Below are positions 19,240 to 29,730 of a stretch of 64,000 nt of DNA, one piece after another. The stretch is taken from contig JAJYBI010000007.1 in assembly GCA_021779095.1 (NCBI GenBank), positions 61,928-125,927 of the forward strand, in the 5' to 3' direction. The translations under genes and the position numbers were made by a program. This DNA comes from Deltaproteobacteria bacterium (GTDB lineage: Bacteria > Desulfobacterota > Desulfuromonadia > Geobacterales > JAJYBI01). The notes under the pieces are model-generated. The model ran no database searches. It saw nothing but the letters and a program-made list of their open reading frames with translations, and was not told where the DNA came from. Each line of letters opens with the position of its first letter. The stretch's first letter is position 1.

Positions 19240-19959
19240 ATGGCACGTCTTGGGGTAAATATCGATCACGTTGCCACCATCCGGCAGGCACGGGGCGGCA
19301 ACGAACCGGACCCGGTGGCCGCCGCCGCCATCGCGGAGCTGGCGGGTGCCGACGGCATCACGATCCATCTGCGTGAGGACCGCCGTCATATCCAGGACCG
19401 TGATCTGCGGCTCATCCGCGAGACGGTGAAGACCCGCCTGAATCTGGAGATGGCGGCGACGGAAGAGATGATCGGTATCGCCCTGTCGGTGAAACCGGAC
19501 ATGTGTACCCTGGTGCCGGAGAAGCGTCAGGAGCTCACGACCGAGGGGGGGCTGGACGTGCGGGTCAACCTGCAGCAGGTAACCTCGGCGGTGGAGCGGC
19601 TGCAGGACGGCGGGCTGATCGTCAGCCTGTTCATCGATCCGGACCCCGACCAGGTGAAGGCGGCGAACAAGGTCGGCGCCGACTACGTGGAGTTCCATAC
19701 CGGGACCTTCGCCGACGCCCCCGACTGGAAGCGGGAGGAGGAAGAGCTCCTCCGGATCGGCAACGCGGTGAAACTTGCGGCGAAGCTCGGCATCGGGGTC
19801 AACGCCGGCCATGGCCTTAACTATGCGAACATCAAGAAGGTGGCGGCTCTGGGCGGCATCGAGGAGTTCAACATCGGCCATTCCATCATCTCCCGGGCGG
19901 TGCTCGTCGGGCTCGACCGTGCCGTGCGCGACATGGTGGACCTGATCAAGTACGCGTGA
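19240..19959 (+). CDS. pdxJ: Pyridoxine 5'-phosphate synthase
   Basis: Final ring-closing enzyme of the DXP-dependent vitamin B6 pathway, joining 1-deoxyxylulose-5-phosphate with 3-amino-2-oxopropyl phosphate; 239 aa TIM barrel. Family blocks: [55 protein letters not shown] and [12 protein letters not shown]. It starts 3 bases after the glmM stop and continues the operon. The pdxJ-acpS pair that follows is a common bacterial arrangement. Confidence 0.97.
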   Translation: MARLGVNIDHVATIRQARGGNEPDPVAAAAIAELAGADGITIHLREDRRHIQDRDLRLIRETVKTRLNLEMAATEEMIGIALSVKPDMCTLVPEKRQELTTEGGLDVRVNLQQVTSAVERLQDGGLIVSLFIDPDPDQVKAANKVGADYVEFHTGTFADAPDWKREEEELLRIGNAVKLAAKLGIGVNAGHGLNYANIKKVAALGGIEEFNIGHSIISRAVLVGLDRAVRDMVDLIKYA

Positions 19960-19971
19960 CGGCGGACGGGT

Positions 19972-20352
19972 ATGATTCGAGGGACGGGAATCGATATCGT
20001 CGAAATCGGCCGGTTTGAACGGTTTGTCAGCGAGGGGAACAGTTCCCTCCTGGAACGGCTGTTCACGCCGGGGGAGCGCGAACTCTGCGCCGGTCGGCGC
20101 AAGAGTGCCGAGTGCTACGCCAGCCGATTCGCCGCGAAGGAGGCGTTTCTGAAGGCGCTGGGGACGGGGCTGCGGGACGGCATTACCTGGCACGATATGG
20201 AGGTGGTGGGAGACCGGCTCGGCAGGCCGTCGATCGTCCTGTCCGGCCGGGCGGAGGAGCTGTACCGTGAGCAAGATCTCACCGGCTGTTTTCTTTCCCT
20301 GTCCCACGACGGCGGCAGTGCCGTCGCGATGGTCGTACTGGAGGGTGCGTGA
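19972..20352 (+). CDS. acpS: Holo-[acyl-carrier-protein] synthase
   Basis: Transfers 4'-phosphopantetheine from CoA to apo-ACP; 126 aa. The metal-binding Asp is in [14 protein letters not shown] and the second acidic site in [16 protein letters not shown], both diagnostic. The C-terminus ([18 protein letters not shown]) is complete. It overlaps the next gene by 4 bases (GTGA), so translation is coupled. Confidence 0.96.
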   Translation: MIRGTGIDIVEIGRFERFVSEGNSSLLERLFTPGERELCAGRRKSAECYASRFAAKEAFLKALGTGLRDGITWHDMEVVGDRLGRPSIVLSGRAEELYREQDLTGCFLSLSHDGGSAVAMVVLEGA

Positions 20353-21929
20353 AGGTCGTTACCGCACATGCCATGCAGGATATGGATCGCCGTGCCATCG
20401 AGGAAGCCGGTATTCCCGGCACTGTGCTCATGGAGAACGCCGGCCGGGGGTGCGCGGACGAGATCGTCGCGGAGTTCGGTCTGCGCGGGCGGGCGGTGAT
20501 CCTGTCCGGCAAGGGGAACAACGGCGGCGACGGGTACGTGATTGCCCGTCTCCTGAGCCAGAAGGGGTGGCAGGTCCGGGTCGTCGTGCTCTGCACCCGC
20601 GACCGGATCACCGGCGATGCCGCCACCAACCTGGCGCTGCTCCCCGAGTCGATGGTGGCGTACTGTCACGAGGAGGGGCTTCTTGCCTCCCTGTATATGG
20701 AAGAGCTCTTCCGTGCCGATGTGATCGTCGATGCCCTTTTGGGAACCGGCCTGCGCAGCGATGTGAGCAGCTTCTACCGCGAGGCGATCGAGCTGGTCAA
20801 TGCATCGGGACGACCGGTTGTGTCGGTGGATATCCCGACCGGTATTCATGCCACCACCGGCAGGATCCTGGGGGCCGCCGTCCGTGCCTACATCACCGTG
20901 ACCTTTGCCTGCGCCAAGCTGGGACATGTACTGTTTCCCGGTGCCGAACATACCGGTCGTCTCGCCGTGGTGGATATCGGCATCCCCGCCGAGCTTATGC
21001 AGGAGGCCCCGGGGTACGAATTCCTGAACGATGAAAGCATCAGGCCGCTTCTGCGCCGCCGCGACCGTCTCGCCCACAAGGGGACCTTCGGTCATTGCCT
21101 GATCGTTGCCGGTTCCACCGGCAAGACGGGTGCCGCTGCGCTGTGTGCCAACAGTACGGTCCGGGCCGGTGCCGGTCTCGTCACCCTGGGGGTGGCGGAG
21201 TCGCTGCACCGGATACTCGAGGTGAAGACCACCGAGGTGATGACCGTTCCGCTTCCCGATGCGGGCAACGGTTATCTGACGAACAGCGCCTTCCCGACCA
21301 TCGAGAGGCTGCTGGAGGGGCGGGACGCGGTCGCCGTCGGTCCCGGCATCGACCGGCATCCGGGGACGGTTGCACTCGTCCAGCAGCTCGTGGCATCGGT
21401 GGCGTGCCCGCTGGTCATCGATGCGGACGGTCTGAATGCCCTGGCGGAAGATATCTCCGTATTGCGTGGCGCGAAGTCGCGCAGTATCGTGCTGACACCC
21501 CATCCCGGCGAGATGGCGCGTCTCCTGGGAACGTCGGTTCCCGACGTGGAGGCGATCCGGATTTCCGTCGCAGAGGAGTTCGCCCGGGAGTACGGTGTGT
21601 ACCTCGTCCTCAAAGGGGCACGAACGATCATCGCCTCCCCCGACGGTATCTCGGCGATCAACGGCAGCGGCAACCCGGGGATGGCTACCGGCGGAATGGG
21701 TGACGTCCTGACCGGCATCATCGTATCGCTCATGGGGCAGGGGTACAGTGCCTGGGACGCCAGCCGCATGGGGGTCTTCATCCATGGCTATGCGGCGGAC
21801 ATGATCGCTGAGGAAAAGGGCGAGATCGGCATGACGGCGACCGACGTCATGGAGAAGCTGCCGTATGTATTCAACAAGCTGCTGAAAAATACCCTGCTCT
21901 CCGCGTTCAGGACGATCGGAGACCTGTAG
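20349..21929 (+). CDS. nnr: Bifunctional NAD(P)HX epimerase / ADP-dependent NAD(P)HX dehydratase
   Basis: Repairs hydrated NAD(P)H. The N-terminal half (about residues 1-220) is the YjeF_N epimerase, with [16 protein letters not shown] and [19 protein letters not shown]. The C-terminal half (about 230-510) is the ribokinase-like dehydratase, with [19 protein letters not shown] and [14 protein letters not shown]. The product is 526 aa, like E. coli Nnr (YjeF). The start is GTG at 20349, overlapping the acpS stop. The CBS protein gene follows after 18 bases. Confidence 0.95.
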   Translation: MKVVTAHAMQDMDRRAIEEAGIPGTVLMENAGRGCADEIVAEFGLRGRAVILSGKGNNGGDGYVIARLLSQKGWQVRVVVLCTRDRITGDAATNLALLPESMVAYCHEEGLLASLYMEELFRADVIVDALLGTGLRSDVSSFYREAIELVNASGRPVVSVDIPTGIHATTGRILGAAVRAYITVTFACAKLGHVLFPGAEHTGRLAVVDIGIPAELMQEAPGYEFLNDESIRPLLRRRDRLAHKGTFGHCLIVAGSTGKTGAAALCANSTVRAGAGLVTLGVAESLHRILEVKTTEVMTVPLPDAGNGYLTNSAFPTIERLLEGRDAVAVGPGIDRHPGTVALVQQLVASVACPLVIDADGLNALAEDISVLRGAKSRSIVLTPHPGEMARLLGTSVPDVEAIRISVAEEFAREYGVYLVLKGARTIIASPDGISAINGSGNPGMATGGMGDVLTGIIVSLMGQGYSAWDASRMGVFIHGYAADMIAEEKGEIGMTATDVMEKLPYVFNKLLKNTLLSAFRTIGDL

Positions 21930-21947
21930 GTCCGAAGGAGAACAACA

Positions 21948-22400
21948 ATGCTGACTGCACAAGATGTGATGACACGTGACGTGGTAACGGTGACGAAGGA
22001 AACGACCGTACGCGACTTGGCCGAGATCTTTACGACGCGAAAGATCAGTACCGTTCCCGTTCTCGACGGAAACGGAAACCTCGCCGGGGTCGTTACCGAA
22101 TCGGATCTGATTGAACAGGACCGCAATCTTCATATCCCCACGGTCATTTCGCTGTTCGACTGGGTCATCTATCTGGAGAGCGGCAAGAAATTCGAGCAGC
22201 AGCTGAAGAAGATGACCGGCCAGACGGTGGGTGATATCTACCAGCAAGAGGTAGTGACGGTGGCCCTGTCGTCACCGGTAAGCGAGATAGCGGAACTGAT
22301 GACCCGGCACCGGATCCATTCGATCCCCGTGGTGGAGGGGGAGAAGGTCGTCGGGATCGTGGCGCGAATCGATCTGATCCGCTCCATGGCCGGCAACTAG
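21948..22400 (+). CDS. CBS-pair domain protein
   Basis: A 150-aa stand-alone protein with two CBS domains (residues about 7-60 and 88-146), each ending in the SIPVV.../VGIVARIDLI pattern. CBS pairs bind adenosine nucleotides such as AMP, ATP or SAM, and in some proteins c-di-AMP. No enzymatic domain is attached. It lies downstream of the c-di-AMP synthesis genes in the same transcription direction; a link is possible but speculative. GAAGGAG precedes the start. Confidence 0.9.
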   Translation: MLTAQDVMTRDVVTVTKETTVRDLAEIFTTRKISTVPVLDGNGNLAGVVTESDLIEQDRNLHIPTVISLFDWVIYLESGKKFEQQLKKMTGQTVGDIYQQEVVTVALSSPVSEIAELMTRHRIHSIPVVEGEKVVGIVARIDLIRSMAGN

Positions 22401-22405
22401 CGGCC

Positions 22406-22873
22406 ATGGTGGAGGTGACGACCGGTTCGGAGGCGGAGACCCGCCAGCTCGGCGAACGGCTCGGCCGGCTTCTTGAGGGGGGCGATTTCATTACCCTGAC
22501 CGGTGAGTTGGGTGCCGGCAAGACCCAGTTCACCAAGGGGATCGCCGGTGGACTCGGCGTGGCATCCGCCCGGTATCTGGGTAGTCCGACCTATACCCTC
22601 ATGAACCAGTACACCGGCCGCGTACCGCTGTATCATTTCGATCTGTACCGGCTGGAAGGACCCGACGACATCTACGATCTCGGGTTCGACGACTATTTTC
22701 ACGGTGATGGTGTTGTCGTGGTTGAATGGGCAGACCGCCTCGGAGAGACGCTTCCCACAGAACGGTTGGACATTATTATTTCGTATCTTTCAGATGAGGG
22801 GCGTCTTATCAGGTTCGAATCCGACTCTGCCAGATTCGACGGGCTTTTGCAGGAATTATTCTCCCCCAAATAA
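22406..22873 (+). CDS. tsaE: tRNA t6A synthesis ATPase TsaE
   Basis: ATPase component of the TsaBDE complex that makes N6-threonylcarbamoyladenosine at position 37 of ANN-decoding tRNAs; 155 aa. Walker A is GELGAGKTQFTKGIA near residue 36. SPTYTLMNQY and the Walker B region YHFDLYRLEGPDDIYDLGFDDYF follow, then VVEWADRL. It starts 5 bases after the CBS gene stop and ends the long operon before an AT-rich spacer that carries the next promoter. Confidence 0.95.
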   Translation: MVEVTTGSEAETRQLGERLGRLLEGGDFITLTGELGAGKTQFTKGIAGGLGVASARYLGSPTYTLMNQYTGRVPLYHFDLYRLEGPDDIYDLGFDDYFHGDGVVVVEWADRLGETLPTERLDIIISYLSDEGRLIRFESDSARFDGLLQELFSPK

Positions 22874-22886
22874 ATAAAAAAATGTT

Positions 22887-22915
22887 TTGACCGTATAGCT
22901 TATTCCTGATAAAAA
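22887..22915 (+). promoter_or_regulatory. Candidate sigma-70 promoter for lysC
   Basis: TTGACC, 17-base spacer, TAAAAA, in an AT-rich gap between tsaE and lysC, about 65 bases before the lysC start. Confidence 0.4.
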
Positions 22916-22981
22916 CACTGTTTACGAATCATGACGCAGGTGCGGCCAGGCCGTTATCTGCCTAGCGAAGGAGGAGTTCTG

Positions 22982-24211
22982 ATGGCACTGGTTGTCCAGA
23001 AATACGGCGGTACTTCCATGGGGAGTATCGAGCGGATCAAGAATGTCGCCAAGCGTGTCGCCAAAACCTATGATGCCGGCAACGACATGATCGTCGTCGT
23101 ATCGGCCATGTCCGGCGAGACGAACAAACTGGTCGCACTGGCGAACGAGATGTGCGAGTTCCCCGATAACAGCGAATACGATGTGCTCGTGGCGTCAGGT
23201 GAACAGGTATCCATCGCCCTCCTCTCCATCTGCCTCAAGTCCATGGGGTACAAGGCCAAGTCCTATCATGGCTGGCAGGTGCCGATCGTGACCGACAGCT
23301 CGTACAGCAAGGCGCGTATCGAAAAGATCGACGACGCGAATATCCGCGCCGATCTCAAGGATGGCAGCATCGTCGTCCTGGCCGGGTTCCAGGGGGTCGA
23401 CGCGCAGAACCGGATCACCACACTCGGTCGCGGCGGTTCGGATACCTCTGCGGTGGCGATCGCCGCCGCTCTCAATGCGGACGTGTGCGAGATCTTCACC
23501 GATGTGGACGGTGTCTATACCACCGACCCGAATATCTGCAGCGACGCACGCAAGGTGGAAAAGATCTCCTACGACGAGATGCTTGAACTCGCCAGTCTCG
23601 GGGCGAAGGTGCTCCAGATCCGTTCGGTTGAGTTCGCCAAGAAGTACAACGTGGATATCCACGTCCGTTCGAGTTTCAATGAAAATATGGGAACGATGGT
23701 TACCAAGGAGGATAAGGATATGGAAGCAGTACTCGTTTCGGGAATCGCCTACGACAAGAATGAAACCAAGATCGCCGTGATGCGGGTGCCGGACAAGCCG
23801 GGTATTGCCGCCAAGATCCTGTCGCCGCTGTCCGATGCCAATATCTCGGTAGATATGATCGTTCAGAACGTGAGCGACGAAGGGTACACCGACTTCACCT
23901 TTACGGTGACCAAGGCCGATTTCAAGAAGGCGCTGGTCATCACCAAAGAGTCCGCCGCCGCTGTGGACGCCAAGGAGGTGCTGACGGACGAGAACATCAG
24001 CAAGATCTCCGTTGTCGGCGTCGGGATGCGCAGCCACGCCGGTGTTGCCACGAAGATGTTCGAGACACTCGCCAAGGAAGGGATCAATATCCAGATGATT
24101 TCCACCTCCGAGATCAAGGTGTCGGTCGTCGTCGATGCGAAGTACACCGAGCTGGCTGTCCGTGTACTCCACGACGCCTTCGGACTGGCTGACGGCGTTG
24201 CTCAGGCTTAG
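22982..24211 (+). CDS. lysC: Aspartate kinase
   Basis: First enzyme of the aspartate family (Lys, Thr, Met), phosphorylating aspartate; 409 aa. The kinase domain starts with [13 protein letters not shown] and contains [28 protein letters not shown] and the DGVYTTDP block. Two ACT domains at the C-terminus (from about residue 265) would bind lysine and/or threonine for feedback control. The start at 22982 has AAGGAGGAG upstream; the frame stays open to 22931 without similarity. cimA follows 40 bases later, so aspartate- and isoleucine-family synthesis genes are adjacent. Confidence 0.96.
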   Translation: MALVVQKYGGTSMGSIERIKNVAKRVAKTYDAGNDMIVVVSAMSGETNKLVALANEMCEFPDNSEYDVLVASGEQVSIALLSICLKSMGYKAKSYHGWQVPIVTDSSYSKARIEKIDDANIRADLKDGSIVVLAGFQGVDAQNRITTLGRGGSDTSAVAIAAALNADVCEIFTDVDGVYTTDPNICSDARKVEKISYDEMLELASLGAKVLQIRSVEFAKKYNVDIHVRSSFNENMGTMVTKEDKDMEAVLVSGIAYDKNETKIAVMRVPDKPGIAAKILSPLSDANISVDMIVQNVSDEGYTDFTFTVTKADFKKALVITKESAAAVDAKEVLTDENISKISVVGVGMRSHAGVATKMFETLAKEGINIQMISTSEIKVSVVVDAKYTELAVRVLHDAFGLADGVAQA

Positions 24212-24251
24212 CACCGGGATATTCTTTTCACACGTATGTGAGGAATGAACT

Positions 24252-25838
24252 ATGAGCATGGTGAAACTGTACGATACGACCCTTCGTGACGGTACGCAGG
24301 CAGAAGATATTTCCTTTCTGGTGGAAGATAAACTACGTATCGCGCACCGCCTCGATGAACTGGGAATCCACTACATCGAGGGGGGGTGGCCGGGGAGCAA
24401 TCCCAAGGATGTCTCGTTTTTCAAGGACATCAAGAAGGAAAGGCTTGAACAGGCGAAGATCGCGGCTTTCGGTTCCACCCGGCGCGCCAAGGTAACACCT
24501 GACAAGGATCAGAACATCCGTACGCTCGTACAGGCAGAGCCCGATGCCATCACCATATTCGGCAAGACGTGGGACTTTCACGTGCGCGAGGCGTTGCGTA
24601 TCTCCCTCGATGAAAACCTGGAACTGATTTTCGATTCACTGGCATACCTGAAAAAACATGCCCCTGAGGTATTCTACGACGCGGAGCACTTCTTCGATGG
24701 TTACAAGGCAAATCCGGACTATGCGATAAAGACCCTGCAGGCGGCACAGGACGCGAATGTGGATTGCATTATCCTGTGTGATACCAACGGCGGTACTATG
24801 CCCCATGAGGTTGCCTCAATAATCGATGATGTGAAGAAACACATATCGACACCATTGGGGATTCATACCCACAACGATTCCGAGTGCGCGGTAGCGAACT
24901 CGCTAATGGCCGTTCATCATGGGATCGTCCAGGTACAGGGAACCATAAACGGTTTCGGGGAGCGGTGCGGAAATGCCAACCTCTGTTCGATCCTCCCCGC
25001 CCTGAAGCTGAAACTGAAGCACGACTGTATATCCGATGATCAGTTGAAGCGTCTGCGTGAACTGTCGCGGTTCGTCTATGAACTGGCGAACTTTTCGCCT
25101 CCGAAGCATCAGCCGTACGTGGGGAATGCGGCGTTCGCTCACAAAGGCGGTGTTCATGTCAGCGCGATACAGCGCCATCCTGAAACGTATGAGCACCTGC
25201 GTCCCGAACTGGTGGGCAATTCCACGCGCGTGCTGATCTCCGACCTGTCCGGTCGGTCAAACATCCTTGCCAAGGCTGAAGAGTTCAATATCAATCTGGA
25301 CAGCAAGGATCCGGTCACCCTGGATATCCTGGACAACATCAAGGATATGGAAAACCGTGGGTATCAGTTCGAGGGGGCGGAGGCGTCGTTCGAACTCCTC
25401 ATGAAACGTGCGCTCGGTACACATCGAAAGTTTTTCTCCGTCGCCGGCTTTCGGGTCATAGATGAAAAGCGACACGAAGACCAGAAACCGATCTCGGAAG
25501 CCACTATCATGGTGAAGGTAGGTGGTAAGGTTGAGCATACTGCGGCAGAGGGTACCGGCCCCGTCAATGCTCTGGATAACGCCCTCAGAAAGGCGCTGGA
25601 GAAGTTCTACCCTAAACTGAGAGACGTAAAGCTCCTCGATTATAAGGTGCGCGTCCTTCCGGCAGGACAGGGGACTGCATCCGCCATACGCGTGCTCATC
25701 GAGTCGGGCGATAAGGAGAGCCGCTGGGGGACGGTCGGTGTATCTGCGAATATCATCGATGCATCCTATCAGGCACTGATAGACAGTGTGGAATACAAGC
25801 TCCACAAAAGCGAGGATTCCACGACATCGCGTTCGTGA
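24252..25838 (+). CDS. cimA: Citramalate synthase
   Basis: Condenses pyruvate and acetyl-CoA to (R)-citramalate, the threonine-independent route to isoleucine that Geobacter species use; 528 aa. The HMGL-like TIM barrel opens with [18 protein letters not shown] and has the metal-site [13 protein letters not shown]. The C-terminal LeuA-type regulatory domain (about residues 390-520) is probably feedback-inhibited by isoleucine. The alternative call, 2-isopropylmalate synthase, is less likely because the [18 protein letters not shown] region matches the CimA subfamily. Its stop overlaps the start of the next gene. Confidence 0.94.
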   Translation: MSMVKLYDTTLRDGTQAEDISFLVEDKLRIAHRLDELGIHYIEGGWPGSNPKDVSFFKDIKKERLEQAKIAAFGSTRRAKVTPDKDQNIRTLVQAEPDAITIFGKTWDFHVREALRISLDENLELIFDSLAYLKKHAPEVFYDAEHFFDGYKANPDYAIKTLQAAQDANVDCIILCDTNGGTMPHEVASIIDDVKKHISTPLGIHTHNDSECAVANSLMAVHHGIVQVQGTINGFGERCGNANLCSILPALKLKLKHDCISDDQLKRLRELSRFVYELANFSPPKHQPYVGNAAFAHKGGVHVSAIQRHPETYEHLRPELVGNSTRVLISDLSGRSNILAKAEEFNINLDSKDPVTLDILDNIKDMENRGYQFEGAEASFELLMKRALGTHRKFFSVAGFRVIDEKRHEDQKPISEATIMVKVGGKVEHTAAEGTGPVNALDNALRKALEKFYPKLRDVKLLDYKVRVLPAGQGTASAIRVLIESGDKESRWGTVGVSANIIDASYQALIDSVEYKLHKSEDSTTSRS

Positions 25839-26395
25839 TGGAGACCTGGTGTCGGCTGGCATGGTCCAGTCTTGTCATTCTGTTGCTCTTGCAAACCCTT
25901 AATCAAGGCCGTTCCGACTTCCATTCGCTGGGGGGCAGGGCGGCCTTTCTCCGTTCCGGCGGTAAAGCGGTACGTATCCGTATTGCCGGGCCTGTGGCTC
26001 AACAGGGAGTATATGACTTCCCGTCGGGGACGACACAGTTGGGCGCCATTAAATTGACGGTACCGGGTCGGTCCGACATTTCGCCCGAGTCAGTGGCCGC
26101 TTCGCCGGTTTTGACAGGAGGCGAAGTGGTTACTGTTGACGAAATTGCCGCACGAAACGACGTTATCACGGTTACAAGCATGCATGCTCGGGAGAGAATG
26201 CTGCTTGGGGTCCGGCTGGAGCCGAATAATATGGATATGGATGACTGGGAATCTCTTCCTGGCATCGGTCCTGCTCTGGCCAAGCGTATCGTTGAGTATC
26301 GTCAAAATAATGGCGGTTATTGTTCGTTGGAGGACATTGCAACCGTGCCGGGAATAGGGAAGAAAAAATTTCTTGGTATAAGTAAATATTTCTAA
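25838..26395 (+). CDS. ComEA-like helix-hairpin-helix protein
   Basis: A 185-aa protein with an N-terminal membrane anchor (SSLVILLLLQTL), an SLBB-like middle (RIRIAGPVAQQGVYDFPSGT) and a C-terminal pair of helix-hairpin-helix motifs (LPGIGPALAKRIVEYRQNNGGY and TVPGIGKKK). This is the ComEA architecture, which binds double-stranded DNA outside the inner membrane during natural transformation. No other competence genes are in view. The start overlaps the cimA stop (TGATG); a GTG one codon upstream is an alternative. Confidence 0.85.
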   Translation: METWCRLAWSSLVILLLLQTLNQGRSDFHSLGGRAAFLRSGGKAVRIRIAGPVAQQGVYDFPSGTTQLGAIKLTVPGRSDISPESVAASPVLTGGEVVTVDEIAARNDVITVTSMHARERMLLGVRLEPNNMDMDDWESLPGIGPALAKRIVEYRQNNGGYCSLEDIATVPGIGKKKFLGISKYF

Positions 26396-26526
26396 CCATG
26401 CAACATGCTGTAAATATTGAAGTGTTCTGTCTGTTGGGGATAAAGTTTGGTTTTTGGTCAAAACATGGCACGCAACCTGAATCTTTTAGTAGCACGCTAG
26501 TTACTCTATGCTCTAGGGGGTGTGCT

Positions 26527-26682
26527 ATGAAATGTCCAAAGTGCAAAGGTAGAATGTATTCGGAAAAGTTCTACGATTTCGTAAGGTCCTTTGATGCATG
26601 GAAATGTACCTGTTGCGGTGAGGTAGTTGACCCTACTATTCTTACGAACAGGGCGCGAAGCCACAATCTCTATCTCGGATAA
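26527..26682 (+). CDS. Small zinc-ribbon protein, 51 aa
   Basis: Very short protein with two CxxC knuckles: MKCPKCKGRMYSEKFYDF and WKCTCCGEVVDPTI. This is a rubredoxin/zinc-ribbon layout, probably zinc-binding. Similar tiny proteins are common in Geobacter; no function is known. AGGGGGTG lies just before the ATG at 26527. The frame is open upstream to 26398, but that part has no ribosome site. It is followed by a strong terminator, so it is probably its own short transcript. Confidence 0.8.
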   Translation: MKCPKCKGRMYSEKFYDFVRSFDAWKCTCCGEVVDPTILTNRARSHNLYLG

Positions 26683-26711
26683 TCTTCTGGGTAGTGCCAT
26701 GAAGGGAAGAA

Positions 26712-26737
26712 GGAGCAAGGAAACTTGCTCCTTTTTT
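26712..26737 (+). terminator. Rho-independent terminator
   Basis: Eight-base perfect stem (26712-26719 with 26724-26731), GAAA tetraloop, then six Ts. Confidence 0.88.
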
Positions 26738-26815
26738 CGTTTCAGCATCTTGTCAAGCTGCTTGCTCAGGATAAACTGAATCCTTATTATTCAATCTAAG
26801 GAGGATTCTGCACCG

Positions 26816-27871
26816 ATGAGCGGTGTAATGACGGCAACGCGTGCCTTTACCGATCGTTTGCTCAGTTGGCTCCGGGGGAAGGGAAGAATTTTGATTGTCG
26901 TGCACGACAACCCGGACCCAGATTGTTTCGCCTCTGCTCTGGCGCTGTATCACCTGTTCATCGTGAAGTTAAACCGTGAATCGGTTATCGCATTTTCCGG
27001 CATGATCGGGCGCAGCGAGAATCTTGCCATGGCCAGACTGCTGGAAATTCCCCTTACCCCCCTTGAAATTATCGATCCTACGGAATTCAACGTCATCTGC
27101 ATGCTGGATACGCAACCTGGTACGGGGAACAACTCACTTCCCGCTGGATTGACTGCCGATCTGGTCATCGATCACCACCCAATGCGTGATGCGAGCAAGG
27201 AGTGCCGCTGGGTGGATATCCGTGACAATTACGGTGCTACGGCATCCATTCTCTACGAGTATTTGGAGGCACAGGAGGTGGGACTCGGCACCAAGCTGGC
27301 CACTGCTCTGTTTTATGCGATCAAGTCCGAGACGCAGGATCTGGGCCGCGAGTCGGAAGAACATGATCGGAAGGCATATCTGAGCCTGTTTCCGATGACT
27401 AACAAGAAGTTGCTGTACGAAATTACACACCCCAAACTGCCGGCAGAGTATTTCGTTTCCCTCAAAACGGCGATTGAAAATGCACGTATTTATGGACCAG
27501 TCCTGATCTCTCGGCTTGAATCTATTGTATTTCCGGAAATTGTTGCAGAGCTTGCCGATCTCCTGTTGAACCTGGAGGGGGTGGACACCATCCTTTGTTC
27601 AGGTGTTTACAACGAAGACTTGATCCTTTCCATGAGAACGGCTCGGACCGATATCAATTCCGGGGAGATGATGAAGCGCGTTGTTTCCAGTCGGGGCGTC
27701 GCAGGAGGACACGGTATGATGGGCGGGGGACGCATCGATAAAGTCCGGATGGATGACGGAACGGAAGATAAGGTGGAAGAGTTGTTTCTCCATGAACTTG
27801 GCGTAGAAATGGTGGGCGCACGGCAGCTGTCTGGTCGGGGCGTTGACAATGGTAAGTCTGGTGCGGTATAA
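26816..27871 (+). CDS. DHH/DHHA1 family phosphoesterase (NrnA-like)
   Basis: A 351-aa cytoplasmic phosphoesterase. DHH motifs run in order: [17 protein letters not shown], then DTQPG, then VIDHHPM. The C-terminal DHHA1 domain ends in [11 protein letters not shown]. Relatives hydrolyse nano-RNA, pAp, or c-di-AMP/pApA. No GdpP is visible in the window although cdaA is present, so this could be the c-di-AMP or pApA hydrolase; that is inference. AGGAGG precedes the start. It leads into rph. Confidence 0.88.
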   Translation: MSGVMTATRAFTDRLLSWLRGKGRILIVVHDNPDPDCFASALALYHLFIVKLNRESVIAFSGMIGRSENLAMARLLEIPLTPLEIIDPTEFNVICMLDTQPGTGNNSLPAGLTADLVIDHHPMRDASKECRWVDIRDNYGATASILYEYLEAQEVGLGTKLATALFYAIKSETQDLGRESEEHDRKAYLSLFPMTNKKLLYEITHPKLPAEYFVSLKTAIENARIYGPVLISRLESIVFPEIVAELADLLLNLEGVDTILCSGVYNEDLILSMRTARTDINSGEMMKRVVSSRGVAGGHGMMGGGRIDKVRMDDGTEDKVEELFLHELGVEMVGARQLSGRGVDNGKSGAV

Positions 27872-27903
27872 GCAATGGCCATTTTAACGGATATGGGAGA
27901 GTC

Positions 27904-28620
27904 ATGAGAAAGAACGAACGTGCTGCCAACGAGCTTCGTGGCGTCAAAATAACAAGGCACTTTACCCGGCATGCAGAGGGTTCCGTGCTGATTGAATTCG
28001 GTGATACGCGGGTCATCTGTACCGCATCGGTTGAGGATGGGGTGCCGCCGTTTCTCCGGGGGAAGGGAAGCGGCTGGTTAACAGCGGAGTACGGCATGCT
28101 GCCGCGGGCAACCCATACCCGTTCATCGCGCGAGGCGACAAAGGGGAAGGTCGGCGGACGTACCCATGAGATACAGCGACTCATCGGGCGTTCATTGCGA
28201 TCCGTCATTGATTTGACGCTTCTCGGCGAGCGTACCGTGCATATCGACTGCGATGTCATTCAGGCGGATGGGGGAACGCGTACCGCATCCATTACCGGTG
28301 CCTTCGTTGCGCTCGCCGATGCCATGCAGGTACTGGTCGCACGCGGTGTCATTCCGGCAAATCCGATTACAGAGGCAGTTGCTGCTGTCAGTGTTGGCAT
28401 CGTTCGCGGCGAAATACTGCTGGACTTGGACTACGACGAGGATTCCTCGGCGGAGGTGGATATGAACGTCGTCATGACGTCATCGGGACGTTTCATCGAG
28501 GTGCAGGGGACGGCGGAGGAGGAGCCGTTTTCCAGGTCCCAGATGGATGGAATGATTGATGCTGCCTCGGCCGGGATCAATCGTCTGACTGTGTTTCAGA
28601 CCGAGGCGTTGTCACAATGA
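27904..28620 (+). CDS. rph: Ribonuclease PH
   Basis: Phosphorolytic 3'-5' exoribonuclease that trims tRNA 3' ends and rRNA; 238 aa, full length. Key features: the N-terminal [34 protein letters not shown] region, the [17 protein letters not shown] loop with the phosphate-binding arginines, and [20 protein letters not shown] with the metal-site aspartates. Its stop overlaps the next start by 4 bases (ATGA). The rph-rdgB pair is widely conserved. Confidence 0.97.
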   Translation: MRKNERAANELRGVKITRHFTRHAEGSVLIEFGDTRVICTASVEDGVPPFLRGKGSGWLTAEYGMLPRATHTRSSREATKGKVGGRTHEIQRLIGRSLRSVIDLTLLGERTVHIDCDVIQADGGTRTASITGAFVALADAMQVLVARGVIPANPITEAVAAVSVGIVRGEILLDLDYDEDSSAEVDMNVVMTSSGRFIEVQGTAEEEPFSRSQMDGMIDAASAGINRLTVFQTEALSQ

Positions 28621-29207
28621 ATGCGCTGGTCGTCGCAACCGGTAATCGAGGAAAGCTGGCCGAGATCCGTGATCTTCTCCGGAATGATATCCAGCGGATA
28701 TATTCACTTGCAGATTTTCCGGGACTCCCTTCAGTCGTCGAGGATGGTGCCACTTTTGCCGAGAATGCAGTAAAGAAGGCGACACAGATCGCGCAGGCCG
28801 TAGAGATGCCGGTGTTGGCCGATGACTCGGGTCTGGTGGTAGATGCCCTTGGCGGAGAACCGGGGGTCTTTTCCGCCCGGTATGCCGGAGAAGGGGCAAC
28901 GGACGCCGAGAACAACGAAAAGCTTCTGCGGGCCTTGCGAGACGTGCCGGAAGGCTGTCGTGATGCGGCATTTCGGTGCGTCGTCGCACTCTGTTTGCCC
29001 GATGGCAGCTGTACGACCTTTGAAGGGGAGTTGAGAGGGGAGATAGGGGTCACGTTTAAGGGGGGAAGCGGATTTGGATATGATCCCCTCTTTGTTGTTC
29101 CCGCATACGGAAAAACGCTGGCGGAGATGTCTCTCGATGTAAAGAACGGAATCAGTCACCGTGCCCAGGCAATGGGGAAATTTCTCGATTTCATGCGCAC
29201 GATGTAA
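28617..29207 (+). CDS. rdgB: Non-canonical purine NTP pyrophosphatase (ITPase)
   Basis: House-cleaning enzyme that hydrolyses ITP, dITP and XTP to monophosphates; 196 aa. The family marks are [13 protein letters not shown] at the N-terminus, [26 protein letters not shown] near residue 65 and the C-terminal [19 protein letters not shown] with ISHRAQA. It is translationally coupled to rph. Confidence 0.96.
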   Translation: MNALVVATGNRGKLAEIRDLLRNDIQRIYSLADFPGLPSVVEDGATFAENAVKKATQIAQAVEMPVLADDSGLVVDALGGEPGVFSARYAGEGATDAENNEKLLRALRDVPEGCRDAAFRCVVALCLPDGSCTTFEGELRGEIGVTFKGGSGFGYDPLFVVPAYGKTLAEMSLDVKNGISHRAQAMGKFLDFMRTM

Positions 29208-29213
29208 AAGTGC

Positions 29214-29242
29214 TTGCACTGCGGCGTATTCTGTGGTACAAA
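29214..29242 (+). promoter_or_regulatory. Candidate sigma-70 promoter for the tRNA cluster
   Basis: TTGCAC, 17-base spacer, TACAAA, ending 14 bases before tRNA-Pro. Confidence 0.5.
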
Positions 29243-29256
29243 TCGGCTCTTCGTAA

Positions 29257-29334
<78 letters not shown>

Positions 29335-29339
29335 ACTCT

Positions 29340-29416
<77 letters not shown>

Positions 29417-29433
29417 ACCCCGACATAATTTAT

Positions 29434-29510
29434 GGTGGCTATGGTGAAGCGGTTAACACTTACGACTGTGACTCGTACATACGTGGGTTCGAATCCCACT
29501 AGCCACCCCA
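29434..29510 (+). tRNA. tRNA-His (anticodon GTG)
   Basis: Acceptor GTGGCTA/TAGCCAC with an encoded extra 5' G facing C73, the tRNA-His identity feature. Anticodon loop CTGTGAC; encoded CCA. Confidence 0.96.
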
Positions 29511-29518
29511 TCTAACAC

Positions 29519-29546
29519 AAGGCCCCGTGTCAAGCGGGGCTTATTT
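29519..29546 (+). terminator. Probable Rho-independent terminator within the tRNA cluster
   Basis: GCCCCG (29522-29527) pairs with CGGGGC (29535-29540) over a 7-base loop, followed by TTATTT. It separates tRNA-His from tRNA-Leu. Confidence 0.6.
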
Positions 29547-29563
29547 GTATGGTGTATCGACCT

Positions 29564-29646
29564 GCGAGAGTGGCGGAACTGGCAGACGCACCAGACTTAG
29601 GATCTGGCGGGTAACCGTAGGGGTTCGACTCCCCTCTCTCGCACCA
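29564..29646 (+). tRNA. tRNA-Leu (anticodon TAG)
   Basis: Class II tRNA with a long variable arm. Acceptor GCGAGAG/CTCTCGC, anticodon loop CTTAGGA, T loop GGTTCGACTCC, encoded CCA. Confidence 0.97.
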
Positions 29647-29730
29647 TGCTAATCTCCTCCTTGAATCAATACGACCTCCCGTGTTCTGAAAAGATACACG
29701 TCCATTTTTCCAGCAAGAAAGGTTAGTGCG

